DNA of 64,000 nt, taken from positions 2,835,501-2,899,500 of the forward strand of contig WSYJ01000186.1 of assembly GCA_020186115.1 (NCBI GenBank), written 5' to 3'. The DNA comes from Histomonas meleagridis. Taxonomy: Eukaryota > Parabasalia > Tritrichomonadida > Dientamoebidae. The position numbers were made by a program, and so were the translations under genes. Under the pieces are notes generated by a model. The model was given only the letters and a program-made list of their open reading frames with translations, had not been told where the DNA came from and did no database searches. This document shows, piece after piece, positions 1 to 8,991 of this stretch (its first letter is position 1; each line of letters begins with the position of its first letter).

Positions 1-390
1 CCAAAAAATTGTATCTATGGGAATAAAAAAGTTTTCTTAAAGGCACAAAATGATGAGTATAATGGGGAATGGGATTGTAATGAATGTCATGTTCCTAACA
101 TTATTATAAAACGTAACTTCATACGATATACAGTAATAGCATTAGTTGTTCTTGGTAACTTAACAATTGCTTTAATATTTGGTTATAATTATTTAAGGAA
201 ACGATATTGTAGTGATGAAGGAGAAATTTTTTCAAACGATTTCGAAAAGAACACATCTCCTGAAGGAAATTCGATAAATATTGGCGAAATGACACAAGAA
301 AATCCTTTGTTTACTGCAACAGAAACTTTTGGAACTCAAGAAGATGTATTTCAACATGATTTTGATGAAGAAAGCAATGGTTTCTTATGA
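1..390 (+). CDS. C-terminal end of a type I surface membrane protein (5' partial)
   Basis: The frame is open from base 1 and stops with TGA at 388-390, giving the last 129 residues of a protein that begins outside the window. The first ~35 residues contain cysteines (CIYG, WDCNEC), as in the end of a Cys-containing ectodomain. A hydrophobic span of about 22 residues (YTVIALVVLGNLTIALIFGY) follows, then a basic stop-transfer cluster (LRKRYC) and a ~55-residue acidic tail ending EESNGFL. The tail holds NPLF, similar to NPx-type endocytic signals seen in trichomonad surface proteins. The family of the ectodomain cannot be judged from this fragment. The membrane topology is inferred from the hydrophobic segment and flanking charges. 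Confidence 0.7.
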   Translation, partial: PKNCIYGNKKVFLKAQNDEYNGEWDCNECHVPNIIIKRNFIRYTVIALVVLGNLTIALIFGYNYLRKRYCSDEGEIFSNDFEKNTSPEGNSINIGEMTQENPLFTATETFGTQEDVFQHDFDEESNGFL

Positions 391-468
391 AAATATAAAT
401 AAATGAAATCCGTTATAAATGTTTTTATTTGTTTATTAATAAAACTTGAGATAAAATTGGATAACAAT

Positions 469-957
469 TTAATCTATTTTAGCATTTAATGCCCGGGACT
501 TTATTTTAGAGCGTAATTCTTCTTTGTATAACTGGATTACTGTAAGTCCGAGTTCGGCAAAAAAGGAAATAAGACCAGCAATAATTCCAATTTGCTTAGA
601 TTTGTTGTTTGAATATCCAAGCCAACGAGAAATTTTGTAGACTGAATAGGCAACCAATGGAACAGTAATTATTAAAATTACAATTGTTGATACAAAGTTC
701 ATTACTTTAGCCCTTCGTAAATCATTTGGTAAAGCTCTTTGAGCTTGAGCATTCTGAAGACGCATACGCCTGTGAATTAATTTTGCTCTAACGTCGCCAG
801 TTGGCTGAGGTTTGGTATGTGGCCATTTAATATCGAGTTTTCCACCCTTAATATGTTCTCGAAGCGAAAAATTCGGATCTTTTTCACACAGCTCGTGTAG
901 CTCACTAAGTGTTTCTTTCTTTTGATTTGGGAGAATGATTTGGAGATCACACTGCAT
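469..957 (-). CDS. Vma12/TMEM199-like V-ATPase assembly factor
   Basis: This is a 162-residue protein. The first ~85 residues are hydrophilic and end in a basic stretch (KLIHRRMRLQNAQAQR). Two transmembrane segments follow, roughly at residues 86-108 and 120-142 (VMNFVSTIVILIITVPLVAY; QIGIIAGLISFFAELGLTVI), then a short basic tail. A soluble N-terminus, two C-terminal helices and the AE-x-GL-type second helix are the pattern of Vma12/TMEM199, an ER protein needed to assemble the V0 part of the vacuolar ATPase. Yeast and human members are about 210 residues, so this one is short. It is divergently transcribed from the deaminase gene, with 65 bp between the start codons. The family call rests on pattern only and is moderate. 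Confidence 0.5.
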   Translation of the reverse strand: MQCDLQIILPNQKKETLSELHELCEKDPNFSLREHIKGGKLDIKWPHTKPQPTGDVRAKLIHRRMRLQNAQAQRALPNDLRRAKVMNFVSTIVILIITVPLVAYSVYKISRWLGYSNNKSKQIGIIAGLISFFAELGLTVIQLYKEELRSKIKSRALNAKID

Positions 958-1022
958 GAAATTAGCTTTAATGAACGATAGAAGTTTTGGGGCTACCCGA
1001 TTTGACCGTTAAATTCTATCCA
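958..1022. promoter_or_regulatory. Compact divergent promoter
   Basis: Only 65 bp separate the two ATGs. The stretch holds two Myb-like boxes (AACGATA at 974-980; GACCGTTAA around 1004-1012) and a GGGGCTACCC box at 989-998. Short leaders and Myb boxes match known trichomonad promoters. Confidence 0.55.
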
Positions 1023-2036
1023 ATGGAAGATTTCATCAAAGGAATTCCAAAATGTGAGTTACATATGCATATATGCGGCAACACCGAACCCGAACTTGTT
1101 TTTAAAATTGCTGAAAGAAATCACGTCAAAATTCAATATGAATCAGCAGAACAATTAAGAAAAGCCTATCATTTCAGTTGTTTGCAAGAATTCCTAGACA
1201 TTCTCAAGCTCTGTTCCTCAGTTGTTAAAAAGCCACAAGATCTTTATGATATAACATATGATTATCTTGAAAAAGCACATTCTGACAATGTTAAATACTG
1301 TGAACTCTATTTCACACCACAGAGCTTCAAGCCAGATATGACATTTGATGAAGCAACAGAAGCAGTTGTTAATGCCTGTAAAAATGGTGAAAAAGAACTT
1401 GGAATTAAATCACGTCTTATTCTTTGTCAACAAAGGTACCAACCCGAGTCTTCCACCATTGAAGTTCTTCATGAACTTTTAAAATGTCCATTCAAAGATT
1501 ATTATGTTGCAGTTGGTTTAGCAAATGCTGAATTACCTTATCCACCAAAGCTTTTTGTTAACATGTTCCAAGAAGCTAAAGCGTCAGGCTTCAAAATCAC
1601 AATCCACGCAGGTGAAGAAGGCCCATCGGACTACATCAAGCAAGCGATTGAATTGTGCAATGCCGATAGAATTGATCACGGAAACAGTGCACAAGATGAT
1701 CAAAGTGTTGTAAGCATGCTTAGAGAAAGAAAAATACCTCTTACAATGTGTCCTTTATCAAATTTAAGGCTTAAAGTTATTAATGATCTCAAAGAACATC
1801 CAATTAAAAAATTCCTTGAAAATGGTCTTTTGGTTACAATTAATTCGGATGATCCCGCATTCTTCGATGGATATTTAAATAAGAACTTCATCGAAACACA
1901 AAAAGAATTGGATTTGTCAAAAGAACATATAATTCAATTAGCAAAAAATAGTTTTATTTCTTCATTCCTTTCAGAAGAGGAAAAACAAAAAGGAATTATG
2001 GAAATTGATAATTATGTTAAATCTTTTGCTGGCTAA
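1023..2036 (+). CDS. Adenine/adenosine deaminase
   Basis: A 337-residue purine deaminase of the metal-dependent TIM-barrel family; it converts adenine (or adenosine) to hypoxanthine (or inosine) in purine salvage, which matters because trichomonads do not make purines de novo. Visible motifs are the HxH metal site in PKCELHMH (residues 9-16), the catalytic HAGEEGP, the DRIDHG histidine and the NSDDPAFF aspartates. The sequences PKCELHxH...GNTEPE, HAGEEGP and CPLSN look closer to fungal adenine deaminase (Aah1 type) than to animal adenosine deaminase, so adenine is my favoured substrate, by inference. The frame extends upstream to a TTG at 987, but ATG 1023 lies just after a Myb box and gives the usual family N-terminus. 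Confidence 0.85.
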   Translation: MEDFIKGIPKCELHMHICGNTEPELVFKIAERNHVKIQYESAEQLRKAYHFSCLQEFLDILKLCSSVVKKPQDLYDITYDYLEKAHSDNVKYCELYFTPQSFKPDMTFDEATEAVVNACKNGEKELGIKSRLILCQQRYQPESSTIEVLHELLKCPFKDYYVAVGLANAELPYPPKLFVNMFQEAKASGFKITIHAGEEGPSDYIKQAIELCNADRIDHGNSAQDDQSVVSMLRERKIPLTMCPLSNLRLKVINDLKEHPIKKFLENGLLVTINSDDPAFFDGYLNKNFIETQKELDLSKEHIIQLAKNSFISSFLSEEEKQKGIMEIDNYVKSFAG

Positions 2037-2551
2037 AATATATCAAATATTCTTCGCATTGATTATTTTTTTTCCAAATTTTTTATTTATGATGAACATG
2101 AATATATTTTACAGTAAGCTAGTTTATAAAATTATATTTATAATTAAATTTTAATTTCAAAGCTTTTCTTATCTGCTTGTTAAAAATTTTATCATCTAAA
2201 AGAAATTAACTTATTTAATCGGAAATTTTTCTTGTTATTCCTGATTTCATCATAAATTATTATAATTTTCCTTTTTTGTTTGCTGTTATTGAAAATTCTT
2301 TTTATATTAAGTTACCCTAGATTTCCTACAATTCGCTAATTCCCAACGACAAATGAATGAAAAATCATCGTACTAATATTCAAAATCTCAAAGGGCCATT
2401 ATTTGTCACTTTTTACATAAAAACAGATGGAAAAGTGAACGTTAATTCGCAACAAAAGAATTTGAATGAAAACAATAAACAACATTAAACATTCCATATA
2501 TTCATACACCGAGAAATTAAAAATCACAAATAACTTCAGAATATTTTCGTT
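2037..2551. other. Intergenic, nothing recognised
   Basis: AT-rich DNA between convergent genes. I see no open frame with coding character, RNA gene or repeat. Confidence 0.5.
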
Positions 2552-2857
2552 TTAAAAAGATGAATTTGTGACATGCAATCGTGCAAGAAGTGCAGCCTCA
2601 TGTGCAGACATACTATCGGCATTTTCCTTTATAAACTGTTTAGGATCTACCTTTCCTACGTGCCATAGTTCGTAGTCTGATTTCTTCATTGTTGCTTCCT
2701 CTAAGATACTTTTTCTATAGTTTTCGGCGGTTGCAGTTAAATTCTTCTTATCGTTCTTCTGGAATGACGGGATTTCAAACCCTGTTGACCACGTTGGTCT
2801 GTGGAGCGACTGAAGCATATGTTGTTCATGTTCGTTCATTTTGAAAACAATTGGCAT
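2552..2857 (-). CDS. Small hypothetical protein
   Basis: A 101-residue protein when started at the ATG at 2857 (MPIVFKMNEHEQ). The frame extends about 19 codons further upstream without another ATG. A TCACTTTCTATGAAATG stretch that resembles the trichomonad initiator runs directly into this start codon, which is why I chose it. The protein is hydrophilic and lysine- and glutamate-rich in the middle (NDKKNLTATAENYRKSILEEATMKKSD), and ends HEAALLARLHVTNSSF. No signal peptide, membrane segment or known domain is visible. The N-terminal part (HRPTWSTGFEIPSFQ) looks like a short linear motif region, as in small axonemal or cytoskeletal proteins, but this is not evidence enough for a function. Confidence 0.5.
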   Translation of the reverse strand: MPIVFKMNEHEQHMLQSLHRPTWSTGFEIPSFQKNDKKNLTATAENYRKSILEEATMKKSDYELWHVGKVDPKQFIKENADSMSAHEAALLARLHVTNSSF

Positions 2858-3039
2858 TTCATAGAAAGTGAGATTGATACCACATTTCTGCGTTTTCGCA
2901 GATGGGTATATCAAATTTGCAAAATTTTAAAGAATTGTTTTTAATGAATCAATTTTTACTGGTAAGACTTATTATTCATAATTTTAAAATTAATTTAAAA
3001 TTATCTTAAGTTCATTGAAAATGAAAAAAAGAAAAAAAA

Positions 3040-3121
3040 CGACACGAACCAGATTCGAACTGATGAGGGATAAACCCATGGGGACTCAAATCCCACGCCT
3101 TAACCACTCGGCCATCGTGCC
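3040..3121 (-). tRNA. tRNA-Ser (UGA)
   Basis: The minus strand folds as a class II tRNA: acceptor GGCACGA pairs with TCGTGTC (one G.U), there is a D arm with GGTTAAGGC, an anticodon loop TTTGAGT (anticodon UGA), a long variable arm, and a T arm with TTCGAAT. The long variable arm and UGA anticodon give serine. The last anticodon-stem pair is an A.C mismatch. No CCA is encoded. Confidence 0.93.
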
Positions 3122-3244
3122 ATACATTATTTAATTTGTAGACTTAAATTAATACTATTATAACTATCGTCGGGTGTTTTTTTCGGATCCCTCGATATTA
3201 TTTCTCATATTTTAATTAAATAACATCAAAACATTTTCCAGTAA

Positions 3245-4450
3245 ATGAATCTTTTTGTCCAATTTATCGAGGCCAAAAACCTTCCTTCAATGGATGTTAA
3301 TGGCTTAGCTGATCCATATTGTAAAGCATATTTTTCAAATGATAAAAAACATAAACAAAAAACAAAAATAATATATAAAACACTTCATCCAGTATGGAAT
3401 GAACTTATAGTTTTTGATTTAATAGGTGTTCCACAAGATGCACAATTTTGCATTGACATGAAAGACAAAGATCTTGTTTCTTCAGATCGAATATCTTCGA
3501 CTAAAATTCTGCTTTCTGCACTTACTATTGGCAAAGTATCCGAATTATGGATTCAAATGACACCTCATAAAGGAGTCAAAAAAGGCGGCAGCCTGCATAT
3601 ACTCCTTCACATGGCACCAAAAGGCAGTAAGCCCTTTGTTGAATTACCACCATCTATTCCAAATTCTTCGTCACCAAAATCATCAAATCCCAAATCACCA
3701 GAAATTTCGGAAGATATACAAACCATTACACTCAATTTATCAACTACTTCAGAAGAATCTTCACAACCCCCAGTAATTACTGAAAATGATTCTTCAACAC
3801 CTAAACGAAAACGAAGGAAAACACATAAACGCAAAGAAAAAATGCATCGGAATTTAACACTACAGAACTATGTTGTCTATATTTCCTGTTTTACTGCTGA
3901 TAATTTAAAAGATTATACATCACAGCCACTTTCTGAGAACGTTTATTATAAACTTCTTCACAGAGGCTGCGATGTTTATCTTGTTCCAGTTCGTTCATGC
4001 ATCCAAGATGCGAAGGAACTTATGTGCACTATTGGAATGAATAAAAAAGCTCTTTTAATCCAAATCGGATCAACCGAAACAACTCGGCACATTAAAATTG
4101 TTTCCGAAGCGTTTAACGAAACGAATTTTCTTGTTCCGGATGCGTTAAATGAATCTCCAATCGGAGAAAAGATTTTCGAGGAAATGGAATTCGGCGAAAT
4201 GATATCGAATCCAATTAATTTAAGTGATGTTATTGGAAATATGCAAAGTCCTTTTAGACTATATCATGATCAGGACAGGTTTTTGTTTAATTACTTTTAC
4301 GCGCATGGATTAAGAGCAGTATCAAAGGGTATAATTGGCGGCTGCGTGTTTGTGCAAGTGCCGGCATTTTATAATATACCTTGCAACACGCAGACGTATT
4401 ATGTGATGGAACTCATTCAGAAGATTTTACAATTGCCACAATTTCAATAA
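3245..4450 (+). CDS. C2-domain protein with a degenerate pyroglutamyl-peptidase-like domain
   Basis: A 401-residue protein with three parts. Residues 1-125 are a C2 domain (FVQFIEAKNLPSMD, GLADPYCKAYF, KTKIIYKTLHPVWNE), the usual Ca/lipid-binding fold. Residues 126-200 are a Ser/Pro-rich linker ending in a very basic patch (KRKRRKTHKRKEK). Residues ~202-375 follow the layout of peptidase family C15 (pyroglutamyl peptidase I): a central VPV strand, ALLIQIGSTE, a catalytic-Glu-like VSEAFN followed by VPDALNESP, and a RFLFNYFY segment where the family has Y-x-C-N. The nucleophilic Cys is Phe (about residue 344), and the later active His region reads FVQVP rather than VHVP. I infer a membrane-recruited pseudo-enzyme. 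The C2 call is firm; the C15 fold call is moderate. Confidence 0.65.
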   Translation: MNLFVQFIEAKNLPSMDVNGLADPYCKAYFSNDKKHKQKTKIIYKTLHPVWNELIVFDLIGVPQDAQFCIDMKDKDLVSSDRISSTKILLSALTIGKVSELWIQMTPHKGVKKGGSLHILLHMAPKGSKPFVELPPSIPNSSSPKSSNPKSPEISEDIQTITLNLSTTSEESSQPPVITENDSSTPKRKRRKTHKRKEKMHRNLTLQNYVVYISCFTADNLKDYTSQPLSENVYYKLLHRGCDVYLVPVRSCIQDAKELMCTIGMNKKALLIQIGSTETTRHIKIVSEAFNETNFLVPDALNESPIGEKIFEEMEFGEMISNPINLSDVIGNMQSPFRLYHDQDRFLFNYFYAHGLRAVSKGIIGGCVFVQVPAFYNIPCNTQTYYVMELIQKILQLPQFQ

Positions 4451-4839
4451 ATCTTATTCGAATAAATCTGTGTTATATAGATGCATTGTTTTTAATGTTA
4501 AATAAAAATTTCAATAATTAAGTGATATTATTTATTCATTTTTAATACATTTTTTAATGTCGTGTAAATATTGTCATGTAGGAAGTGAAAGCAAAAATAT
4601 ATTTATTATGCATATCAAACTAATATTAATTTATTTGTAGATACGAAACAGAAGTTATACATGTTTGTTCTAAAAGTATTAGTAATAAATCATTTTTACA
4701 TATAATTATTTCCTTTTACGGATATGTTATATCACTTAAAATATTCATAGGAATAAAAATAATATATTGAGAGATATTTTAATACAAAACATAATTATTA
4801 CGATAATGGCATGGCTTTTTACAGTGAATAATTATTCAA
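4451..4839. other. Intergenic, nothing recognised
   Basis: AT-rich spacer between two convergent genes; no coding or RNA signal seen. Confidence 0.5.
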
Positions 4840-6462
4840 CTAATATATTTGACAATTCTTTTTCTGTTCCTTTTCATGTTTTCTTTGTTTGACATTCATT
4901 TCCACTTTCTTTTCTTCTTTTTCTTCTTTAATTTCCAATTCTTCATTAGGCGAATCCAAACTTCCGAAATCATTTTTGATTTTCTTTCCTCTTTTTATTA
5001 ATTCATCAACAATTGCAGTTCTTACTTCTTCATAATTAGCTTTAACTAATTCTTCATTTTTATCCTCTTTTAATTCATTTAATGCTAATTCTTTTAAGTT
5101 CTTTAATAAATATATTAAATATTGATCTCTGAAATTTTGGAAATGCCTTTTCTGTTTTTGATTATCTTTGCTTTTACCGTCATCAAAATTCAACTTCCAT
5201 CCACTAAGTCCATTTCCATTTTTCTTGTTTTCTTCATTGTTTTCGATAACCATAGTTCCTGTTTCATTGAAACTGTTGTTTACAACAAAAGTGCCAAGAT
5301 TCTCAACAAAAGTTCCAGAATCATTTGCTATGAATGTACCATCATTATATAGTATTGTCTTTAATTGATCTTGATTCACAACAAATGTTCCTGTGTATTC
5401 TTCTTCTTCGTTTTCATCTTCATCTTCGTATTCATACTCATCTTCTTCATATTGGCCATTATCATCATCACATGAAGAAACATGTACAGGTGGAATATAT
5501 CCTTGTGTGGTGCGTACAACAAGCGTTTCTCGTTGAGCAGATGCAAGTGTTGAGTTATCCTTATTAGGATCCAATACTTTATTCGAAAAGTGCAGTTCTT
5601 TTTGATTTGCGTTCCGATCTTTGAATAATTGAACAAGATCTTGGACAATTTGAACATACCTCCCATCAGAGTTATGGATGAATGGATCATTAAGAAGTTC
5701 GGATGCTGTAGGACGGAGTTGTGGATCTTTTTTCATTATCCTTGAAATGAACTCTCTAAATGCATGGGATGAATGTGGTGGTGCTTGAGGTGGATCATTA
5801 CGAGGAATTTGCATCATTGCAGGAAGAACACCAATATCAAATAAAGGTGGGTAACGAGAATACAATTCAAGAGCAGTAATTCCAAATGACCATATATCTG
5901 CTTTTGTGTCGTGCCCTACACCTGTTATAACTTCTGGTGCCATCCAAAAAGGGGATCCAATAACAGTACCTGTTTTGGAATTTAAATCACTAAGTTGGGC
6001 AGATACACCAAAATCACAAAGCTTAACTTTTCCAGCTGATGTTATAAGGATATTGCCTGCTTTGATGTCTCTGTGAATTCTATTTTTAGAATGGATATAA
6101 ACTAATGATTCCAAAACACCTCGGCATATGGCAGAAAGCTGTAGTTCATTGAGTCCACTATCGATAATGTTCATAATATCTGATAATGATCCTCCATCGC
6201 AGTACTCCATTATGAGCCATAATTTTCCTTCTTCAAAGAACCAACCATAATAATTTACAATGGAGTCATGGTGAAGATCTATAACCATATTAATCTCGGC
6301 TAATAAAGGGAGCCAGTCTGTTTCTAATTCAATGACCTTAATCGCTACGATTTCTTTTGTATGCTTATCAATACCCTTAAAAACTTTACCATATGATCCT
6401 TCACCAATTTGCTCGATTATTTGGTAATCTTCTTTTTTTAATATTTTTGTTTCTTTTTCCAT
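4840..6462 (-). CDS. Ste20/MST (Hippo)-type protein kinase with SARAH-like tail
   Basis: A 540-residue Ser/Thr kinase. Residues ~13-264 are a complete kinase domain: glycine loop GEGSYGKVF, AIKVIE lysine, HRDIKAGN, CDFGVSA, activation segment GTVIGSPFWMAPE, and DIWSFGITALEL. The sequence is typical of GCK-II (MST1/2, Hippo) kinases. An acidic linker is followed at ~357-410 by five or six GTFV/GTMV motifs, like the linker phospho-motifs by which MST1/2 dock MOB1. Residues ~444-492 (LLKNLKELALNELK, NYEEVRTAIVDELIKRGKKI) follow the SARAH dimerisation pattern, ahead of a Lys/Glu-rich end. The ATG is preceded by a Myb box (AACCGTC on the minus strand). I infer a Hippo-like kinase that dimerises and signals through Mob/NDR partners. 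Confidence 0.88.
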   Translation of the reverse strand: MEKETKILKKEDYQIIEQIGEGSYGKVFKGIDKHTKEIVAIKVIELETDWLPLLAEINMVIDLHHDSIVNYYGWFFEEGKLWLIMEYCDGGSLSDIMNIIDSGLNELQLSAICRGVLESLVYIHSKNRIHRDIKAGNILITSAGKVKLCDFGVSAQLSDLNSKTGTVIGSPFWMAPEVITGVGHDTKADIWSFGITALELYSRYPPLFDIGVLPAMMQIPRNDPPQAPPHSSHAFREFISRIMKKDPQLRPTASELLNDPFIHNSDGRYVQIVQDLVQLFKDRNANQKELHFSNKVLDPNKDNSTLASAQRETLVVRTTQGYIPPVHVSSCDDDNGQYEEDEYEYEDEDENEEEEYTGTFVVNQDQLKTILYNDGTFIANDSGTFVENLGTFVVNNSFNETGTMVIENNEENKKNGNGLSGWKLNFDDGKSKDNQKQKRHFQNFRDQYLIYLLKNLKELALNELKEDKNEELVKANYEEVRTAIVDELIKRGKKIKNDFGSLDSPNEELEIKEEKEEKKVEMNVKQRKHEKEQKKNCQIY

Positions 6463-7166
6463 TTTGTTGGTTTTGGTGACGGTTTTTTACAAGTTTTACA
6501 ATGAAATTTCCCATAATTTTGCGCTCGTTTTGAAAATGTGGTGACTTTTTCAATCAAATTGTTAAAAGGTGAAATCTCTAAACGGTCTTGCCCGGATAAA
6601 TTAAACAGGGTGAAAAACCGTAACTTCAATGAAAAATTAATTTTTCTCCACATCTAATTTGAATTTGAAACTCCTGTTTTAATTCTGATCTTAAAAAGAT
6701 TTAATTAAAAAAAATGCCAAAACATTTTGAAGTTACACAAGAAATTATCTTACATCTGGTTTTATTACAGTGTATTTATTTGATGAAATTCTTTTAAATT
6801 TTTGTGATTAACAAATCCTTTTGGATTTGAAAAATTATAATGAAATTTCATTAGAAAATTCTTGGTGATTTTGAAGACAAGCATTTACGAAATAAAAAAA
6901 AGGACAGAAAAAAAGCAAAATCATTTGGGAAAAGATTAATCTTGGATGGAAAATTTGACTAAAGAAGAAATTTATAAAGTTTTAACAAAATTTAAAAAAA
7001 AAGCTTTTGTTGAATAAAGTAAAAAGTTCACTTGAAGATATTTTTGAATTATAAATGATTGAAAAATATTTCTATAGTTTCTCAAAAAGTTAAATGCGTG
7101 GCAAAAACAGAGGGGATGTGACCGTTTATGTTTTGACAGTTTTACTGACGGTTTTTGTTTCTAAGA
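6463..7166. promoter_or_regulatory. Divergent intergenic region with Myb-like boxes at both ends
   Basis: About 700 bp between divergent genes. Myb-like boxes sit close to each start: GACGGTTTT at 6478-6486 for the kinase, and GACCGTTTATG (about 7120-7130) and GACGGTTTTTG (about 7147-7157) for the exosome gene. The middle is AT-rich with nothing recognised beyond a 23-codon frame that I do not call. Confidence 0.45.
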
Positions 7167-8186
7167 ATGTTGTTCCAAAAAGCTCTCCAAGTTTCTTCAA
7201 ATGAATTTCAAACAAACTTGGAAGCTCTTAAATTAGGTGTACGTCATGATTGCCGTGGTTTTGAAGCTCCACGTAAACTTGAAATTATTGATTCAGATAA
7301 ACCTGGATCTGTATGCGTAAAACTAGGGAATACCATGATCACAGCAATGTCTACAGCAAAAATTGTTGTTCCAAATGAAAATAATCCCAACAAAGGATTT
7401 TTTTCTGTTTGTTTCCAATCCTCCAATCCTAATATATTTCCTAATACCACAACTAAAACATTTCAAACATACTTTCAATACATTTGGCGAAGCTCTAATA
7501 TTTTTGAAGAATCAGCTCTCTGCATGAAACCAGGAGAAAAAGTTTGGCGCATTACCACACAAATATTTATTGGCGATGATGATGGAGGGTTACTAGATGC
7601 TTCTGTTATTGCTTGTTACATTTCACTGAGTCAACTTCGATTTCCCTCATTTGATACATCATCTGGACTTCTTTACAGGCCATCACAACGCCGTACACAT
7701 AAAATCGCTTTTATAATTAAGCCAGTGTGCGTAACTGTCGGCTTCTTTAAGGGAAAGATTCTTGTCGACCCAACGCTTGTTGAACTTCACTCATGCGACG
7801 GTTTTTCACTTTTTGTGTTTGACGAATGGTTACAACAAATATTTCTTGATTCACATATGCCACAAAATATTGAAGATGCGCGAAATATAGCAATGGAAGT
7901 AGCAAAAACTTGGGCAGCTATAACTAATGATGCAGTCAATTCTTTCAAACCACACTTGTTTTCAGTTGGAAACGAATCTGATTTCTTAGGATATGAACCA
8001 CATAAAACAGAAATAAAGGTGTCTAAGAAAGCAACAAAAACAAATGAGTTCGAGATTTGGAAAGGAGATCTGAAAAGTGAATTTGTGCTGGACTTCTTTG
8101 ATGAAGAAAATGAAAGCGAACCAACAGCTTCAGAAAGCGAAAATAATACAAAAGAAAATTGGCTTCTTTCTTCCTTAAGGTCTTAA
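7167..8186 (+). CDS. Exosome RNase PH-like subunit (Rrp45/EXOSC9-like)
   Basis: A 339-residue protein of the RNase PH fold. It shows the N-terminal DCRGFEAPRKLEI, where family members have DGR-x2-D-x-R, then GSVCVKLGNTMITAMSTAKI, GDDDGGLLDASVIACYISL, and IIKPVCVTVGFFKGKILVDPTLVELHSCDG, which matches the Rrp45/EXOSC9 pattern of PICVSFAFF...VDP...E. Such subunits form the non-catalytic hexameric ring of the RNA exosome, which processes and degrades RNA in nucleus and cytoplasm. The last ~60 residues are acidic. A TTG lies 12 bases upstream in frame, but ATG 7167 is preferred. Rrp42 or Rrp43 are alternatives; the motif around VDP favours Rrp45. Confidence 0.75.
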   Translation: MLFQKALQVSSNEFQTNLEALKLGVRHDCRGFEAPRKLEIIDSDKPGSVCVKLGNTMITAMSTAKIVVPNENNPNKGFFSVCFQSSNPNIFPNTTTKTFQTYFQYIWRSSNIFEESALCMKPGEKVWRITTQIFIGDDDGGLLDASVIACYISLSQLRFPSFDTSSGLLYRPSQRRTHKIAFIIKPVCVTVGFFKGKILVDPTLVELHSCDGFSLFVFDEWLQQIFLDSHMPQNIEDARNIAMEVAKTWAAITNDAVNSFKPHLFSVGNESDFLGYEPHKTEIKVSKKATKTNEFEIWKGDLKSEFVLDFFDEENESEPTASESENNTKENWLLSSLRS

Positions 8187-8316
8187 GTATTAATGTTTTA
8201 ATAAATAAATTACAATTGTTAAGGATTCAATCATAACCGTTTGTATACGATCAAAATATATTCAAAAAGTGAATTTGTGATGTGATGGGAAACCGTTTAA
8301 AACTGCTGACCAAAAT

Positions 8317-8991
8317 ATGAAAAAAGAAAGTTCAATTTATAGATTTGGGTTATTTTTCTATATTGTCGCATTATTACCAATTTCTGCTTCTCTATTATGT
8401 ATATTGTTATATATACTTTCTCATGATATTCAACGCTTCCCTTTGATTTCTGAAGCTACAACAATTTTACCTGAAAGTAGGATATATTCTGTTGCAATCA
8501 ATATCACTTCTTGGTTGACAATACCATTATTCATTATTATTGATAAAATCCTTATGATTCGATTTAAAAACAATAAGTGCGATAAATCATTTTCAATCAA
8601 AATTACAAGGTTTATAAGAAATGTAATAGCCTTTCTTTCTTTTGCATCACTAATTGCATTATCAACGGTCAATCTTGCTGGTAGCCAAAAGTATCATTCT
8701 TTATTTGCTATTATTACTTATGTTTTGTTATCTATTTATTTCTATATTATTGACTCGCATATGGAGAAGGCGAAACTTGATGTTCAAACAGTTGATTTTG
8801 TTTGGGATTTTATTGGACCAATTAATTACATCTCCGGTTTTCTTATACTTTTGAATTCCGATCAATTAGAAAACGCAATATACACCATGGCCTCTTTAAT
8901 GCAGATCATTGGCTATGTTCTTCTTTTCACAAAATTCATATCTATTTATAAGCGACTCCCGTCATTCGGAATAACGCTTAAAAGCGAATAA
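8317..8991 (+). CDS. Frag1/DRAM/Sfk1 family membrane protein
   Basis: A 224-residue protein with six predicted membrane helices (about 10-34, 60-76, 100-120, 128-148, 168-182, 190-210). Between helices 1 and 2 is RFPLISEATTILPESRIYSV, equivalent to the P-x-IS-x-x-x-x-x-PE-S/F loop that defines the Frag1/DRAM/Sfk1 group (human DRAM1, TMEM150, PGAP2; yeast Sfk1). Members sit in lysosomal, Golgi or plasma membranes and act in autophagy, GPI-anchor remodelling or phosphoinositide-kinase anchoring. Which role applies here cannot be read from sequence. A Myb box (AACCGTTTA, 8291-8299) lies 18 bp before the ATG. It is co-directional with the exosome gene, with 130 bp between them. Confidence 0.8.
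   Translation: MKKESSIYRFGLFFYIVALLPISASLLCILLYILSHDIQRFPLISEATTILPESRIYSVAINITSWLTIPLFIIIDKILMIRFKNNKCDKSFSIKITRFIRNVIAFLSFASLIALSTVNLAGSQKYHSLFAIITYVLLSIYFYIIDSHMEKAKLDVQTVDFVWDFIGPINYISGFLILLNSDQLENAIYTMASLMQIIGYVLLFTKFISIYKRLPSFGITLKSE

Noticed and set aside
6944-7014. 23-codon ATG frame upstream of the exosome gene
   Set aside because: Too short and low in complexity; no sign of an upstream-ORF arrangement because promoter boxes lie downstream of it.
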